Of a DNA stretch of 7,555 bases, positions 1 through 5,935 are shown piece by piece (within the stretch, counting starts at the first letter, position 1; every line of letters starts with the position of its first letter). Location of the stretch: assembly GCA_028277325.1 (NCBI GenBank), contig JANQGL010000464.1, forward strand, positions 1 through 7,555, given 5' to 3'. The DNA comes from Magnetospira sp. (GTDB taxonomy: Bacteria; Pseudomonadota; Alphaproteobacteria; Rhodospirillales; Magnetospiraceae). Under the pieces are notes generated by a model. The model searched no databases. It worked only from the letters and a program-made list of their open reading frames with translations, and was not told where the DNA came from. The translations under genes were made by a program, and so were the position numbers.

Positions 1-93
1 CTGGAGCTGATCGACTTCAGCCTGCGCCTTGGCCGACATCAGCCGCCACAGGTCGTCGACCGTCTGGCGCAGGCTGAAGTCGATCAGCTCCAG
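1..93. repeat. Perfect 28-bp inverted repeat (fold-back) at the window start
   Basis: Bases 1-28 are the exact reverse complement of bases 66-93, separated by 37 nt. The 66-93 arm is normal kinase coding sequence (LELIDFSLRQ on the minus strand). The 1-28 arm turns the kinase C-terminus into AQAEVDQLQ, where HisKA-family kinases normally run on into the catalytic domain. A perfect repeat of coding sequence exactly at the first base is typical of a fold-back or chimeric join at a contig end. A real inverted duplication is less likely. Confidence 0.9.
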
Positions 94-1230
94 CTCCAGC
101 CGCCCGGCCTCCAGGCGCGACATGTCCAGAATGTCGTTGAGGATGCCGAGCAGGATCTCGCCCGATTCGCGGATCGTCGCCACATAGGTCCGGGCGGCGG
201 CGTCCAGGCCCATGCCGAGCAGCAGGTCGGTCATCCCGAGAACCCCGGTCAGGGGGGTGCGGATCTCGTGGCTCATGGTGGCCAGGAACTCGCTCTTGGT
301 GCGGTCGGCGGCGAGGGCGCGTTCCTTCTCGATCGCATACTTCTCGGTCAGCCGGGCCATGCGCTCGGCCTGGTCCTGAAGGTTGTGCCGCGAGTGCTCC
401 AATTCGTCGATATACTGGGTCAGGCGCGCCTCGTTGTCGCGCAGCTGGCGCTCCTTCTCCTTGATCTCGGTGACGTCGGTGATCACCCCGATCATCCCTT
501 CCACGTCGCCGCCGGCGCCGACGAACGCGGCCTGCTGCACGAACGCCGCGCGCACGCGCCCGTCGGACAGCCGGATCATGGTCTCGAATCCGGTCACGCC
601 GCCCCCCGGGTCGCCGATGTCCGGCGGCCGCGCCCCCGGCAGGTAGGGCATCTCGGCCGTCAGGTCGTCCTCGGTCGCGCCGACGATCCGATGGCGCGGC
701 CGCCCGACCATGTTGGCGAAGGCCTCGTTGCAGGCCAGGTAGCGGCCCTCGACGTCGGTCACGTAGAGCGGCGACGGCACCGACGAGAACAACGCCTCCT
801 CGAAGTTCAGACGCTCCTTGAGCACCCGGTCGGAGCGCGACCGCTCGATGGCGTGGCGGATGGTGCGGTCGAGCAGGTTCGGGCGCACCTCGCTCTTGAC
901 CAGATAGTCCTGCGCGCCGCGGCGCAAGGCCGGCAGCGCCATTTCCTGGTCCTCGTTGCCGGTCAGCACGACGATCGGAATCCACGGCAACTGGCCGCGC
1001 GCCCGGTCCACGGTGTCCATGCCGAACGAATCGGGCAGCGAAAGATCGAGCAGCACCACGTCCGGCGGTTCCGCCTCGGCCTGCGACAGACCCTCGGCCA
1101 GCGTGTTGGCGATCCGCGCCCGATAGTCGACCAGCAGCACCTCGCGCAGGTATTCGCGCACCAGAACGGCATCTCCCGGATTGTCCTCGATGATCAGGAC
1201 GTTGATGTCCGGCTGCTCGTTCTGCATCAT
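1..1230 (-). CDS. Receiver-PAS-HisKA sensor histidine kinase, C-terminus missing at the window edge
   Basis: The frame stays open for 410 codons from ATG 1230 to base 1. Residues about 9-128 form a CheY-like receiver domain, with acidic pair E15/D16, phospho-acceptor D62 (VVLLDLSLPDS), T90 and K112. Residues about 140-255 form a PAS domain (SVPSPLYVTDVEGRYLACN, then GVITDVTEIKEKE). A charged, probably coiled-coil linker spans about 256-310. HisKA follows, with its phospho-acceptor in FLATMSHEIRTPL (H321). The ATP-binding HATPase domain, and any later receiver, would lie past base 1. No membrane segment is visible, so it is probably a cytosolic two-component protein that takes signals through the receiver and PAS. 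ATG 1230 is chosen because AGG lies 5 nt upstream; the adjacent ATG 1227 is equally possible. The last nine or so codons (bases 1-28) come from an inverted repeat and are probably not native. The architecture is secure; the stimulus is unknown. Confidence 0.9.
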   Translation of the reverse strand, partial: MMQNEQPDINVLIIEDNPGDAVLVREYLREVLLVDYRARIANTLAEGLSQAEAEPPDVVLLDLSLPDSFGMDTVDRARGQLPWIPIVVLTGNEDQEMALPALRRGAQDYLVKSEVRPNLLDRTIRHAIERSRSDRVLKERLNFEEALFSSVPSPLYVTDVEGRYLACNEAFANMVGRPRHRIVGATEDDLTAEMPYLPGARPPDIGDPGGGVTGFETMIRLSDGRVRAAFVQQAAFVGAGGDVEGMIGVITDVTEIKEKERQLRDNEARLTQYIDELEHSRHNLQDQAERMARLTEKYAIEKERALAADRTKSEFLATMSHEIRTPLTGVLGMTDLLLGMGLDAAARTYVATIRESGEILLGILNDILDMSRLEAGRLELELIDFSLRQTVDDLWRLMSAKAQAEVDQLQ

Positions 1231-1262
1231 GCGGACCTGCCCTCGCGGTCGGTGTCCGGTTC

Positions 1263-1292
1263 AGTCTACCGCAAATGACATCCGGATGACAT
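1263..1292 (-). promoter_or_regulatory. PHO-box-like direct repeat and possible -10 upstream of the kinase gene
   Basis: On the minus strand, 1292-1275 reads ATGTCAT-CCGG-ATGTCAT: two identical 7-bp repeats with an 11-bp period. The PhoB box is CTGTCAT-N4-CTGTCAT, so 12 of 14 informative bases match; only the leading C of each half is A. A weak -10-like TAGACT (1268-1263) lies 6 bp downstream, closer than the roughly 10 bp usual for PhoB promoters. The kinase ATG is 44 bp from the box edge. An 11-bp tandem repeat fits an OmpR/PhoB-type regulator; PhoB itself is inferred from consensus only. Confidence 0.45.
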
Positions 1293-1319
1293 CAACCGAC
1301 GTCGCCGCATGCCCACAAT

Positions 1320-1337
1320 CGTATTTTTTCCAATACG
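1320..1337. repeat. AT-rich inverted repeat between mgtE and the kinase gene
   Basis: CGTATT (1320-1325) and AATACG (1332-1337) can pair across the 6-nt spacer TTTTCC. This is the most AT-rich patch in the window. It lies 30 bp after the mgtE stop and about 90 bp before the kinase start. It could be an operator, part of a kinase promoter or a weak terminator. The stem is too short and AT-rich to act convincingly as a terminator. Confidence 0.35.
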
Positions 1338-1366
1338 TTATCAAACCGGTCGGTCCGCGCAACCTG

Positions 1367-2779
1367 TCACAGCAACGCCAGGGCGGCCAGACCGAGGAAG
1401 GTAAAGAATCCAACCACGTCGGTCACCGTGGTCAGGAACACGGTGGAGGCGATCGCCGGATCGATTCCCAGGCGCTGCAGGCCGATCGGGATCGATGCCC
1501 CGGCCAGGCCGGCGATGAGCAGGTTGAACACCATCGCCGCGGCGATCACGCCGCCGATCGCCGGGTCGCCGAACCACAGCCAGGCCACCGCGCCGCTGAG
1601 GACCGCGAACAGCGTGCCGTTGACCGCCCCGACCAGGCTTTCCTTGCCGATCACCCGGAGCGCGTTGGCCGGCGTCAGGTCGCGGGTCGCCAGGGCGCGC
1701 ACCGCCACGGTCAGGGTCTGGGTGCCGGCGTTGCCGCCCATCGAGGCGACGATCGGCATCAGGACGGCCAGCGCCACCACCTGCTCGATGGTGGCGTCGA
1801 ACAGGCCGATGACCAGGGAGGCCAGGATCGCCGTCCCCAGGTTGACCAGCAGCCAGGCGAAGCGCGAGCGGGTGGTCTGGACCACGCCGCTGAAGATGTC
1901 GGTTTCCGGGACGCCGTGCAGGCGCAGGACGTCCTCCTCCTGCTCCTCCTGGATGACGTCGACGATGTCGTCGATGGTGATCACCCCGACCAGTCGGCCG
2001 TGGGAATTGACCACCGGCGCCGAGACCAGGTCGCGCTGGCTGAACAGGTAGGCCACCTCCTCCTGGTCCATGGTGGCCGGGATCACCTTGATCTCGCGCC
2101 GCATGATCTCGCTCAGCAGGACCGGGCGGCGGGTCCGCAGCAGGCGGTTCAGGGGCAGCTTGCCGACCGGGTGGCGGCGCGGGTCGACCACGTAGATGTC
2201 GTAGAATTCCTCGGGCAGCACCTCCTCGCCCCCCAGCTCCTCGTGGTCGGCGGCGCGGCGCAGGAAGTCGATGCATTCGCCGACGGTCCAGAACTCCGGC
2301 ACCGCCACCAGTTCGTGCTGCATCATGCGGCCGGCCGAGTATTCCGGATAGGTGAGGCTTTCCTCGATCAGCGCCCGGTCGCCCTCGGGCAGCGCGTCCA
2401 GGACCTCGCGTCGGTCCTCCTCGTCCAGGTCCTCGACGAAGTCGACCACGTCGTCGGAGTCCATTTCCTGGACCACCGCCGCCAGGTGCTGCGGTTCCAG
2501 CAGGTCGACGATCCGCTCGCGCACCGTATAGTCGATGGCCGACAGGGCGTCCGGCGGCATGTCGGCGCCGAGAAGGGTGACCAGGGCGCGGCGCGGCGCC
2601 GGCGCCAGGCGCTCGATCAGGTCGGCCAGCTCTGCGTAATGCAGGGGCGCCGCGAGGTGCCTCGCCCGGTCGTCGTCGCCGGCGTCGAGGGCCTCCGAAA
2701 TCCCGGCGACCAGGTCGGAGCTGAGACCGACGCTCTCGGCGTCGGTCGGGGCATCGCCGCGCCGTTCGATGTCGTCCAT
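1367..2779 (-). CDS. mgtE: Magnesium transporter MgtE
   Basis: This is a 470-residue inner-membrane Mg2+ channel/transporter of the usual family length. Residues about 35-140 form the helical MgtE N domain, rich in acidic residues (MDSDDVVDFVEDLDEED). Two CBS domains follow at about 155-215 and 221-280; SAPVVNSHGRLVGVITIDD is a typical CBS core. In this family these cytosolic parts bind Mg2+ and close the pore when internal Mg2+ is high. Five membrane helices are expected from about 308 to 470. The signature MGGNAGTQTL lies at 347-356, and TTVTDVVGFFTFLG (450-463) carries the conserved pore aspartate D454. ATG 2779 is chosen because GGGAGAGG lies just upstream and the MgtE homology starts soon after. 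The frame is open further upstream, but that stretch is low-complexity and runs into the tRNA gene. I see no recognisable Mg2+ riboswitch upstream. Confidence 0.96.
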   Translation of the reverse strand: MDDIERRGDAPTDAESVGLSSDLVAGISEALDAGDDDRARHLAAPLHYAELADLIERLAPAPRRALVTLLGADMPPDALSAIDYTVRERIVDLLEPQHLAAVVQEMDSDDVVDFVEDLDEEDRREVLDALPEGDRALIEESLTYPEYSAGRMMQHELVAVPEFWTVGECIDFLRRAADHEELGGEEVLPEEFYDIYVVDPRRHPVGKLPLNRLLRTRRPVLLSEIMRREIKVIPATMDQEEVAYLFSQRDLVSAPVVNSHGRLVGVITIDDIVDVIQEEQEEDVLRLHGVPETDIFSGVVQTTRSRFAWLLVNLGTAILASLVIGLFDATIEQVVALAVLMPIVASMGGNAGTQTLTVAVRALATRDLTPANALRVIGKESLVGAVNGTLFAVLSGAVAWLWFGDPAIGGVIAAAMVFNLLIAGLAGASIPIGLQRLGIDPAIASTVFLTTVTDVVGFFTFLGLAALALL

Positions 2780-2889
2780 GCCCGCCTCTCCCGTCGTTCG
2801 ACCTTCCGGGCACCCGGCGAAGCCCGCGGATGAAGCCCCACGACGTCGCCAGGCGGTTTGGGTCGGCTGCCGCCCGACGGCGTGTCGCC

Positions 2890-2901
2890 GATCGCGCGAT
2901 C
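2890..2901. repeat. 12-bp perfect palindrome upstream of mgtE
   Basis: GATCGCGCGATC lies in the 183-bp spacer between mgtE and tRNA-Leu, about 110 bp before the mgtE start. It could be an operator half-site pair or a chance GC-rich palindrome. I recognise no known regulator motif and no convincing mgtE promoter in this spacer, so mgtE might be read from the tRNA promoter. Confidence 0.3.
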
Positions 2902-2932
2902 CATTCGGTCTCTCAGGAAACGCAGGCCCGCC

Positions 2933-2946
2933 CCGCCGCGCGGCGG
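2933..2946 (-). terminator. GC-rich palindrome just downstream of tRNA-Leu, possible weak terminator
   Basis: The perfect palindrome CCGCCGCGCGGCGG begins 16 bp past the encoded CCA end of the tRNA. It could form a stable hairpin that helps end the tRNA transcript. No strong U-tract follows, only GCGUUUCC further on, so true intrinsic termination is uncertain and read-through into mgtE is possible. Confidence 0.3.
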
Positions 2947-2962
2947 CGGACCCCGGGAACTT

Positions 2963-3049
2963 TGGTGCGGTCGAGAAGACTCGAACTTCCACCCTCTTGC
3001 GAGGACAGCGACCTCAACGCTGCGCGTCTACCAATTCCGCCACGACCGC
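2963..3049 (-). tRNA. tRNA-Leu(GAG)
   Basis: This is an 87-nt class II tRNA including an encoded CCA (2963-2965 on the minus strand). The acceptor stem pairs GCGGTCG (3049-3043) with CGACCGC (2973-2967), and the discriminator is A, as expected for leucine. The D arm contains GGAATTGGTAGACGC. The anticodon stem CAGCG/CGCTG encloses loop TTGAGGT, giving anticodon GAG (3015-3013), which reads CUC and CUU. The long variable arm forms a CCTC-GCAA-GAGG hairpin. The T arm GAAGTTCGAGTCTTC is canonical. I see no mismatches in the acceptor or anticodon stems. It has its own promoter upstream. Confidence 0.97.
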
Positions 3050-3081
3050 TTGACGGCGCGCCCACGGGCGCCGTGCAGCGG

Positions 3082-3110
3082 GAGATAGCACCTCCGGGGC
3101 GCCGGATCAA
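3082..3110 (-). promoter_or_regulatory. Sigma-70-type promoter for tRNA-Leu
   Basis: On the minus strand, TTGATC (3110-3105) and TATCTC (3087-3082) are separated by exactly 17 bp. Initiation would fall near 3075, about 26 nt before the mature tRNA 5' end. The boxes resemble alphaproteobacterial tRNA promoters, which have a strong TTGA -35 and a loose -10. The position fits the tRNA well. Confidence 0.6.
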
Positions 3111-3134
3111 GGGCGGCGGCGAGGGTTCAATGCG

Positions 3135-3163
3135 TTGCCCGGGCGCCGCTTCGGCGGTAAACA
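3135..3163 (+). promoter_or_regulatory. Possible weak promoter for lipB
   Basis: TTGCCC (3135-3140) and TAAACA (3158-3163) are 17 bp apart on the plus strand. If used, transcription would start at or next to the lipB ATG at 3170 and give a leaderless mRNA. That would fit the lack of any Shine-Dalgarno sequence before lipB. The -10 match is poor. Confidence 0.25.
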
Positions 3164-3169
3164 GACCGG

Positions 3170-3826
3170 ATGCGTCCGACCGATCCCCTCGAATGGCGCG
3201 GTCCCGACCGCGCGGTGCCCTATGCCGACGCCGTCACCTTCATGGAACGCCGCGTGGCGGCGATCCACGCCGGGACCGAACCGCCCTGCGTGTGGCTGCT
3301 CGAACACCCGCCCCTCTATACCGCCGGCACCAGCGCGCGGGCCGCCGACCTGCTGGCCCCCGACCCGCTGCCGGTGCATCCCAGCGGACGCGGCGGCCGG
3401 TATACCTACCACGGCCCGGGGCAGCGCGTCGCCTACGTGATGCTGGACCTGCGCCGGCGCGGCCGCGACCTGGGGGCCTTCGTGCACGGGCTCGAATCCT
3501 GGGCCATCGCCGCCCTGTCGCGGCTCGGCGTCCGGGGCGCGCGGCGGCCCGGCCTGGTCGGGGTCTGGGCCGACGGCCCCGACGGCCGGCCGGCCAAGAT
3601 CGCCGCCGTCGGCGTGCGGGTGCGCCGCTGGATCACCTTCCACGGCCTCGCCATCAACCTGGACCCGGACCTGGACCGTTTTCGCGGCATCGTCCCCTGC
3701 GGGGTGCGCGACCTGGGGGTGACGTCGGTCCGCGCCCTGGGGCTGGACGCCTCGATGGCCGACCTGGACGCGGCGCTGCGCGCAACCTTCGAGGCCGCGT
3801 TCGGGCGCGGCGCCGCGGCCCCATGA
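3170..3826 (+). CDS. lipB: Octanoyl-[acyl-carrier-protein]:protein N-octanoyltransferase LipB
   Basis: LipB moves octanoyl groups from acyl carrier protein to the lipoyl domains of dehydrogenase complexes and the glycine cleavage H protein, the first step of lipoate biosynthesis in the cytosol. The 218-residue product has the usual family length. It shows the early motif WLLEHPPLYTAGTSA (43-57), the LipB signature RGGRYTYHGPGQ (74-85), the active-site lysine in AKIAAVGVRV (K143) and the catalytic cysteine in GIVPCGVRDLGVTSV (C177). The fold and residues are complete. ATG 3170 is the first start after an in-frame stop at 3158-3160, and homology begins within a few residues of it. No Shine-Dalgarno is visible. 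The stop overlaps the next gene's start as ATGA, so the two are probably translationally coupled. The gene diverges from tRNA-Leu. Confidence 0.96.
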   Translation: MRPTDPLEWRGPDRAVPYADAVTFMERRVAAIHAGTEPPCVWLLEHPPLYTAGTSARAADLLAPDPLPVHPSGRGGRYTYHGPGQRVAYVMLDLRRRGRDLGAFVHGLESWAIAALSRLGVRGARRPGLVGVWADGPDGRPAKIAAVGVRVRRWITFHGLAINLDPDLDRFRGIVPCGVRDLGVTSVRALGLDASMADLDAALRATFEAAFGRGAAAP

Positions 3827-4689
3827 CCGGCCGGGGCGCCGTCGCGGCCCTGGGCGCCCTGCTCCTGACGGCCGCCTGCGCCGGCGCGCCGCCGCCCACC
3901 GCGCGCCCCGAGGTGACCGCCGCGCGGGCGGACGGATGGACGCCGCTGGCCCTGCCGGCCGGACCGTTCACCCTGTTCGCCCTGGCGCGCGACGACGGCG
4001 ATCCGGGTGCGCCGCCGCGGGTCTACATCGAGGGCGACGGCATCGCCTGGGTGTCGCGCACCCGCCCGTCCCGCAACCCGACCCCGGACGACCCGGTGGG
4101 GCTGCGCCTCGCCCTGGCCGACCCGGACCCCGGCCGCCGCCTCTACCTGGCGCGGCCCTGCCAGTTCCTCGAAGCGGGCGAGGCCAACGCCTGCGCGGCG
4201 CCCCACTGGACCTCGCACCGGTTCTCGGACGCAGTGGTGGAGGCCTACGCGGATCTGCTCCATCGCTGGGCGCAGGCCAACCGGGCGCGCTCGATGACCC
4301 TGATCGGCTACTCGGGCGGCGGCGTCCTGGCCACCCTGATCGCGGCCCGCCTGCCCGCCGTCGGGGCGGTGGTCACGGTCGCGGCGCCGGTCGACCATGC
4401 CCTGTGGACCCGGCACCACGGCGTCCGTCCCCTGACCGGCTCGCGCGACCCGCTGGCCGACGCCGCCGCCCTGCGCAAGGTCCCGCAGGTGCACCTGGCG
4501 GGGCGCGACGACCGCGTGGTGCCGCCGGACCTGAACCGGCGCTACCTGGGACGGGTGGCCGGCGACGGCCGGGCGGTGGCGGTGACCGTCGACGGCGCCG
4601 ATCACCGCTGCTGCTGGGCCGCCCGCTGGCCGGCCCTCTGGGCGAGCGTCAAGGACCAGCTGTCGACCCTGCCGCCGCGCGACCAATGA
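3823..4689 (+). CDS. Predicted lipoprotein alpha/beta hydrolase, substrate unknown
   Basis: The product has 288 residues. The N-terminus is a short hydrophobic signal peptide ending in a lipobox-like LLTAAC (C19), so it is probably a membrane-anchored, periplasm-facing lipoprotein. An alpha/beta-hydrolase core follows, with nucleophile-elbow GYSGGG (S164), an acid in AGRDDRVVPP (D229 or D230) and the histidine in DGADHRCC (H261), giving a complete Ser-Asp-His triad. A conserved-looking block around YLARPCQF (108-115) and PHWTSHRFS (127-135) contains C113 and C124, which could form a disulfide in the periplasm. The start overlaps the lipB stop by 4 bp. The enzyme class is well supported, but I cannot name a substrate; esterase, lipase or peptidase-like roles are all possible. 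The pairing with lipB does not by itself imply a role in lipoate metabolism. Confidence 0.85.
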   Translation: MTGRGAVAALGALLLTAACAGAPPPTARPEVTAARADGWTPLALPAGPFTLFALARDDGDPGAPPRVYIEGDGIAWVSRTRPSRNPTPDDPVGLRLALADPDPGRRLYLARPCQFLEAGEANACAAPHWTSHRFSDAVVEAYADLLHRWAQANRARSMTLIGYSGGGVLATLIAARLPAVGAVVTVAAPVDHALWTRHHGVRPLTGSRDPLADAAALRKVPQVHLAGRDDRVVPPDLNRRYLGRVAGDGRAVAVTVDGADHRCCWAARWPALWASVKDQLSTLPPRDQ

Positions 4690-4699
4690 GGCGGGTGCG

Positions 4700-5239
4700 T
4701 CAGTCGTCGTAGCGGATGGCGACGATCTCCACCTCGGCCCGGCCGCCGGGGCTGCGCACCGTCACCACGTCGCCCTGCTCCGCCTTCAGCAGGGCGCGCG
4801 CCATCGGCGAGACCCAGGAGATGTGGCCGCGTCCGGTGTCGGTCTCGTCCACCCCGACGATCTTGACCGTGTGCTCGCGGTCCTCGGAATCGGCGTAGGT
4901 CACGGTGGCCCCGAAGAACACCCGGTCGCGGTTGGTCTGCCGTTCGGGGCGGACCACCTCGGCGCTTTCCAGGCGTTTGGTAAGGTGGCGGATGCGGCGG
5001 TCGATCTCGCGCAGGCGCTTCTTGCCGTAGATGTAGTCGCCGTTCTCCGAACGGTCGCCGTTGCCGGCCGCCCAGCTCACGATCTCCACCACCCGCGGCC
5101 GCTCCTCGCGCCGCAGGAACCGCAATTCGTCCTGCAGCCTCTCGAACCCGGCCGGGGTCATGTAGTTCTTCTGGCCGCGCGGCGGGGCCGGGGCGTCGTC
5201 CTCGTCATCTTCCTGGTCCGGCGTCGGATGGTGCCGCAT
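4700..5239 (-). CDS. greB: Transcription elongation factor GreB
   Basis: GreB enters the RNA polymerase secondary channel and stimulates cleavage of backtracked transcripts so that elongation can resume. With ATG 5239 the protein has 179 residues. The N-terminal coiled coil (about 27-98) contains TPAGFERLQDELRFL, the tip GNGDRSENGDYIYGKKRL with catalytic acids D62 and E65, and LREIDRRIRHLTKRLE. The C-terminal FKBP-like domain includes VFFGATVTY and SPMARALLKAEQGD. The latter, and the KKRLREIDRRIR stretch, resemble GreB more than GreA. About 24 residues with an acidic run (QEDDEDD) precede the core. The start is uncertain: GAGG lies very close to ATG 5239, while GTG 5242, ATG 5296 and ATG 5161 are in frame. 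The stop is 10 bp from that of the convergent hydrolase gene. Confidence 0.94.
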   Translation of the reverse strand: MRHHPTPDQEDDEDDAPAPPRGQKNYMTPAGFERLQDELRFLRREERPRVVEIVSWAAGNGDRSENGDYIYGKKRLREIDRRIRHLTKRLESAEVVRPERQTNRDRVFFGATVTYADSEDREHTVKIVGVDETDTGRGHISWVSPMARALLKAEQGDVVTVRSPGGRAEVEIVAIRYDD

Positions 5240-5265
5240 CACCTCATAACGATCCTGGCATGAAT

Positions 5266-5288
5266 TCGACCGGGTCCAACCGGTTCGA
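5266..5288. repeat. Imperfect inverted repeat in the greB upstream region
   Basis: TCGACCGG (5266-5273) pairs with CCGG-T-TCGA (5280-5288) around a 6-nt loop, giving eight base pairs with one bulged base. It lies 26-49 bp before the chosen greB ATG. It might be an operator or a 5' leader structure. No known motif is recognised. Confidence 0.3.
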
Positions 5289-5369
5289 TCTGTCATCAGC
5301 TCAGTTGACGGGCCTCTTTCGAGGGAGTGTGCCTCCGTCCCGGCGGGGCGCAAGGGTCGCGCTATTCCG

Positions 5370-5386
5370 AAAAGGCGCCCCGCACC
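5370..5386 (-). terminator. Possible intrinsic terminator downstream of the ParA-AlaX-GNAT operon
   Basis: On the minus strand GGTGC-GGG-GCGCC (5386-5374) forms a five-pair stem with one G-U pair and is followed at once by TTTT (5373-5370). It lies about 60 bp past the acetyltransferase stop and 130 bp before greB, where a terminator is expected. The stem and U-tract are both short. A second palindrome, GCCGGGT-C-ACCCGGC on the plus strand (5442-5456), overlaps the acetyltransferase stop. Confidence 0.35.
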
Positions 5387-5447
5387 CGGATGCGTACCCA
5401 ACGTCGGCCCGGCGCGCAACCCCCCGATGGCCGGGCGTGGCGCCGGG

Positions 5448-5930
5448 TCACCCGGCCGTCAGGTCCTTTTCCAGGTAGATCACCCCGTCCAGCGGGTTGT
5501 GGTAGTAGGGGCGGGTCTCGGTGAACCCCAGGTCGCGGTAGAGGGCCCGCGCGGCGGCGAGGTGGGCCAGGGTGTCCAGCACCATCCGGCGGTAGCCGGC
5601 GTCCCGGGCCTCGGCGACGATCCGCTCGGCCAGCCGCCGGCCGAGCCCGCCGCCGCGCCAGGGCGGGCGCACGTAGAGCCGCTTCATCTCGCAGCGGCCC
5701 GGCGCGTCGTGCGGCCACAGGGCGACCCCGCCGGCCACCTCGTCGCCCGCCCGGGCCAGCAGCAGGCGCCCGGCCGGCGGCGCGTACTTGCCGGGCAGGC
5801 CGGCCAGCTCGGCCTCGAAGCCCTGGAAGCACAGATCCACGTTCAGGAACGCCTGATACTCGCGGAACAGGGCGCGCACCGCGTCCATGTCGGCCGGGCC
5901 GGTGGCGGCGGCGACGGTCGGCGAGTCCAT
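5448..5930 (-). CDS. GNAT-family N-acetyltransferase
   Basis: This 160-residue protein is one GNAT domain that would transfer an acyl group from acetyl-CoA to an unknown amine. The pattern fits the fold: helix 1 around VRALFREYQAFLN, a beta-strand block LLLARAGDEVAGGVALW, then motif A with KRLYVRPPWRGGGLG. Its R92-G-G-G-L-G97 is the acetyl-CoA pyrophosphate loop. RMVLDTLAHLAAARALYRD and LGFTETRPYYHNP (motif B, tyrosine-containing) follow. The C-terminus IYLEKDL is typical of small cytosolic GNATs. ATG 5930 follows the upstream alaX stop by 5 bp; ATG 5888 is a weaker alternative. As the last gene of the operon it may act on a small molecule, a protein or an amino-acid-like toxin. Nothing in the sequence decides the substrate. 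Confidence 0.9.
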   Translation of the reverse strand: MDSPTVAAATGPADMDAVRALFREYQAFLNVDLCFQGFEAELAGLPGKYAPPAGRLLLARAGDEVAGGVALWPHDAPGRCEMKRLYVRPPWRGGGLGRRLAERIVAEARDAGYRRMVLDTLAHLAAARALYRDLGFTETRPYYHNPLDGVIYLEKDLTAG

Positions 5931-5935
5931 CGCGC

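Noticed and set aside
1181..2833. Long plus-strand open frame of 550 codons opposite mgtE
   Set aside because: It is antisense to a clear mgtE, low in complexity (His, Asp, Gln, Arg rich) and shows no domain; long shadow frames are expected at this GC content.
1367..2992. mgtE starting at 2992 (541 residues)
   Set aside because: The extra 71 residues overlap tRNA-Leu and look non-coding; ATG 2779 has a good ribosome binding site and gives the normal family length.
3433..4686. Minus-strand 417-codon frame opposite lipB and the hydrolase
   Set aside because: Arg/Gly/Ala-rich shadow of two well-supported plus-strand genes, with no recognisable motif.
2830..4689. Plus-strand 619-codon frame that includes the hydrolase
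   Set aside because: Its first two thirds cross the tRNA gene and lipB out of frame. Only the part from ATG 3823, with a lipoprotein signal and hydrolase motifs, is real.
4690..4699. Possible bidirectional terminator between the convergent hydrolase and greB genes
   Set aside because: Only 10 bp separate the stops and no stem-loop with a T-run fits there.
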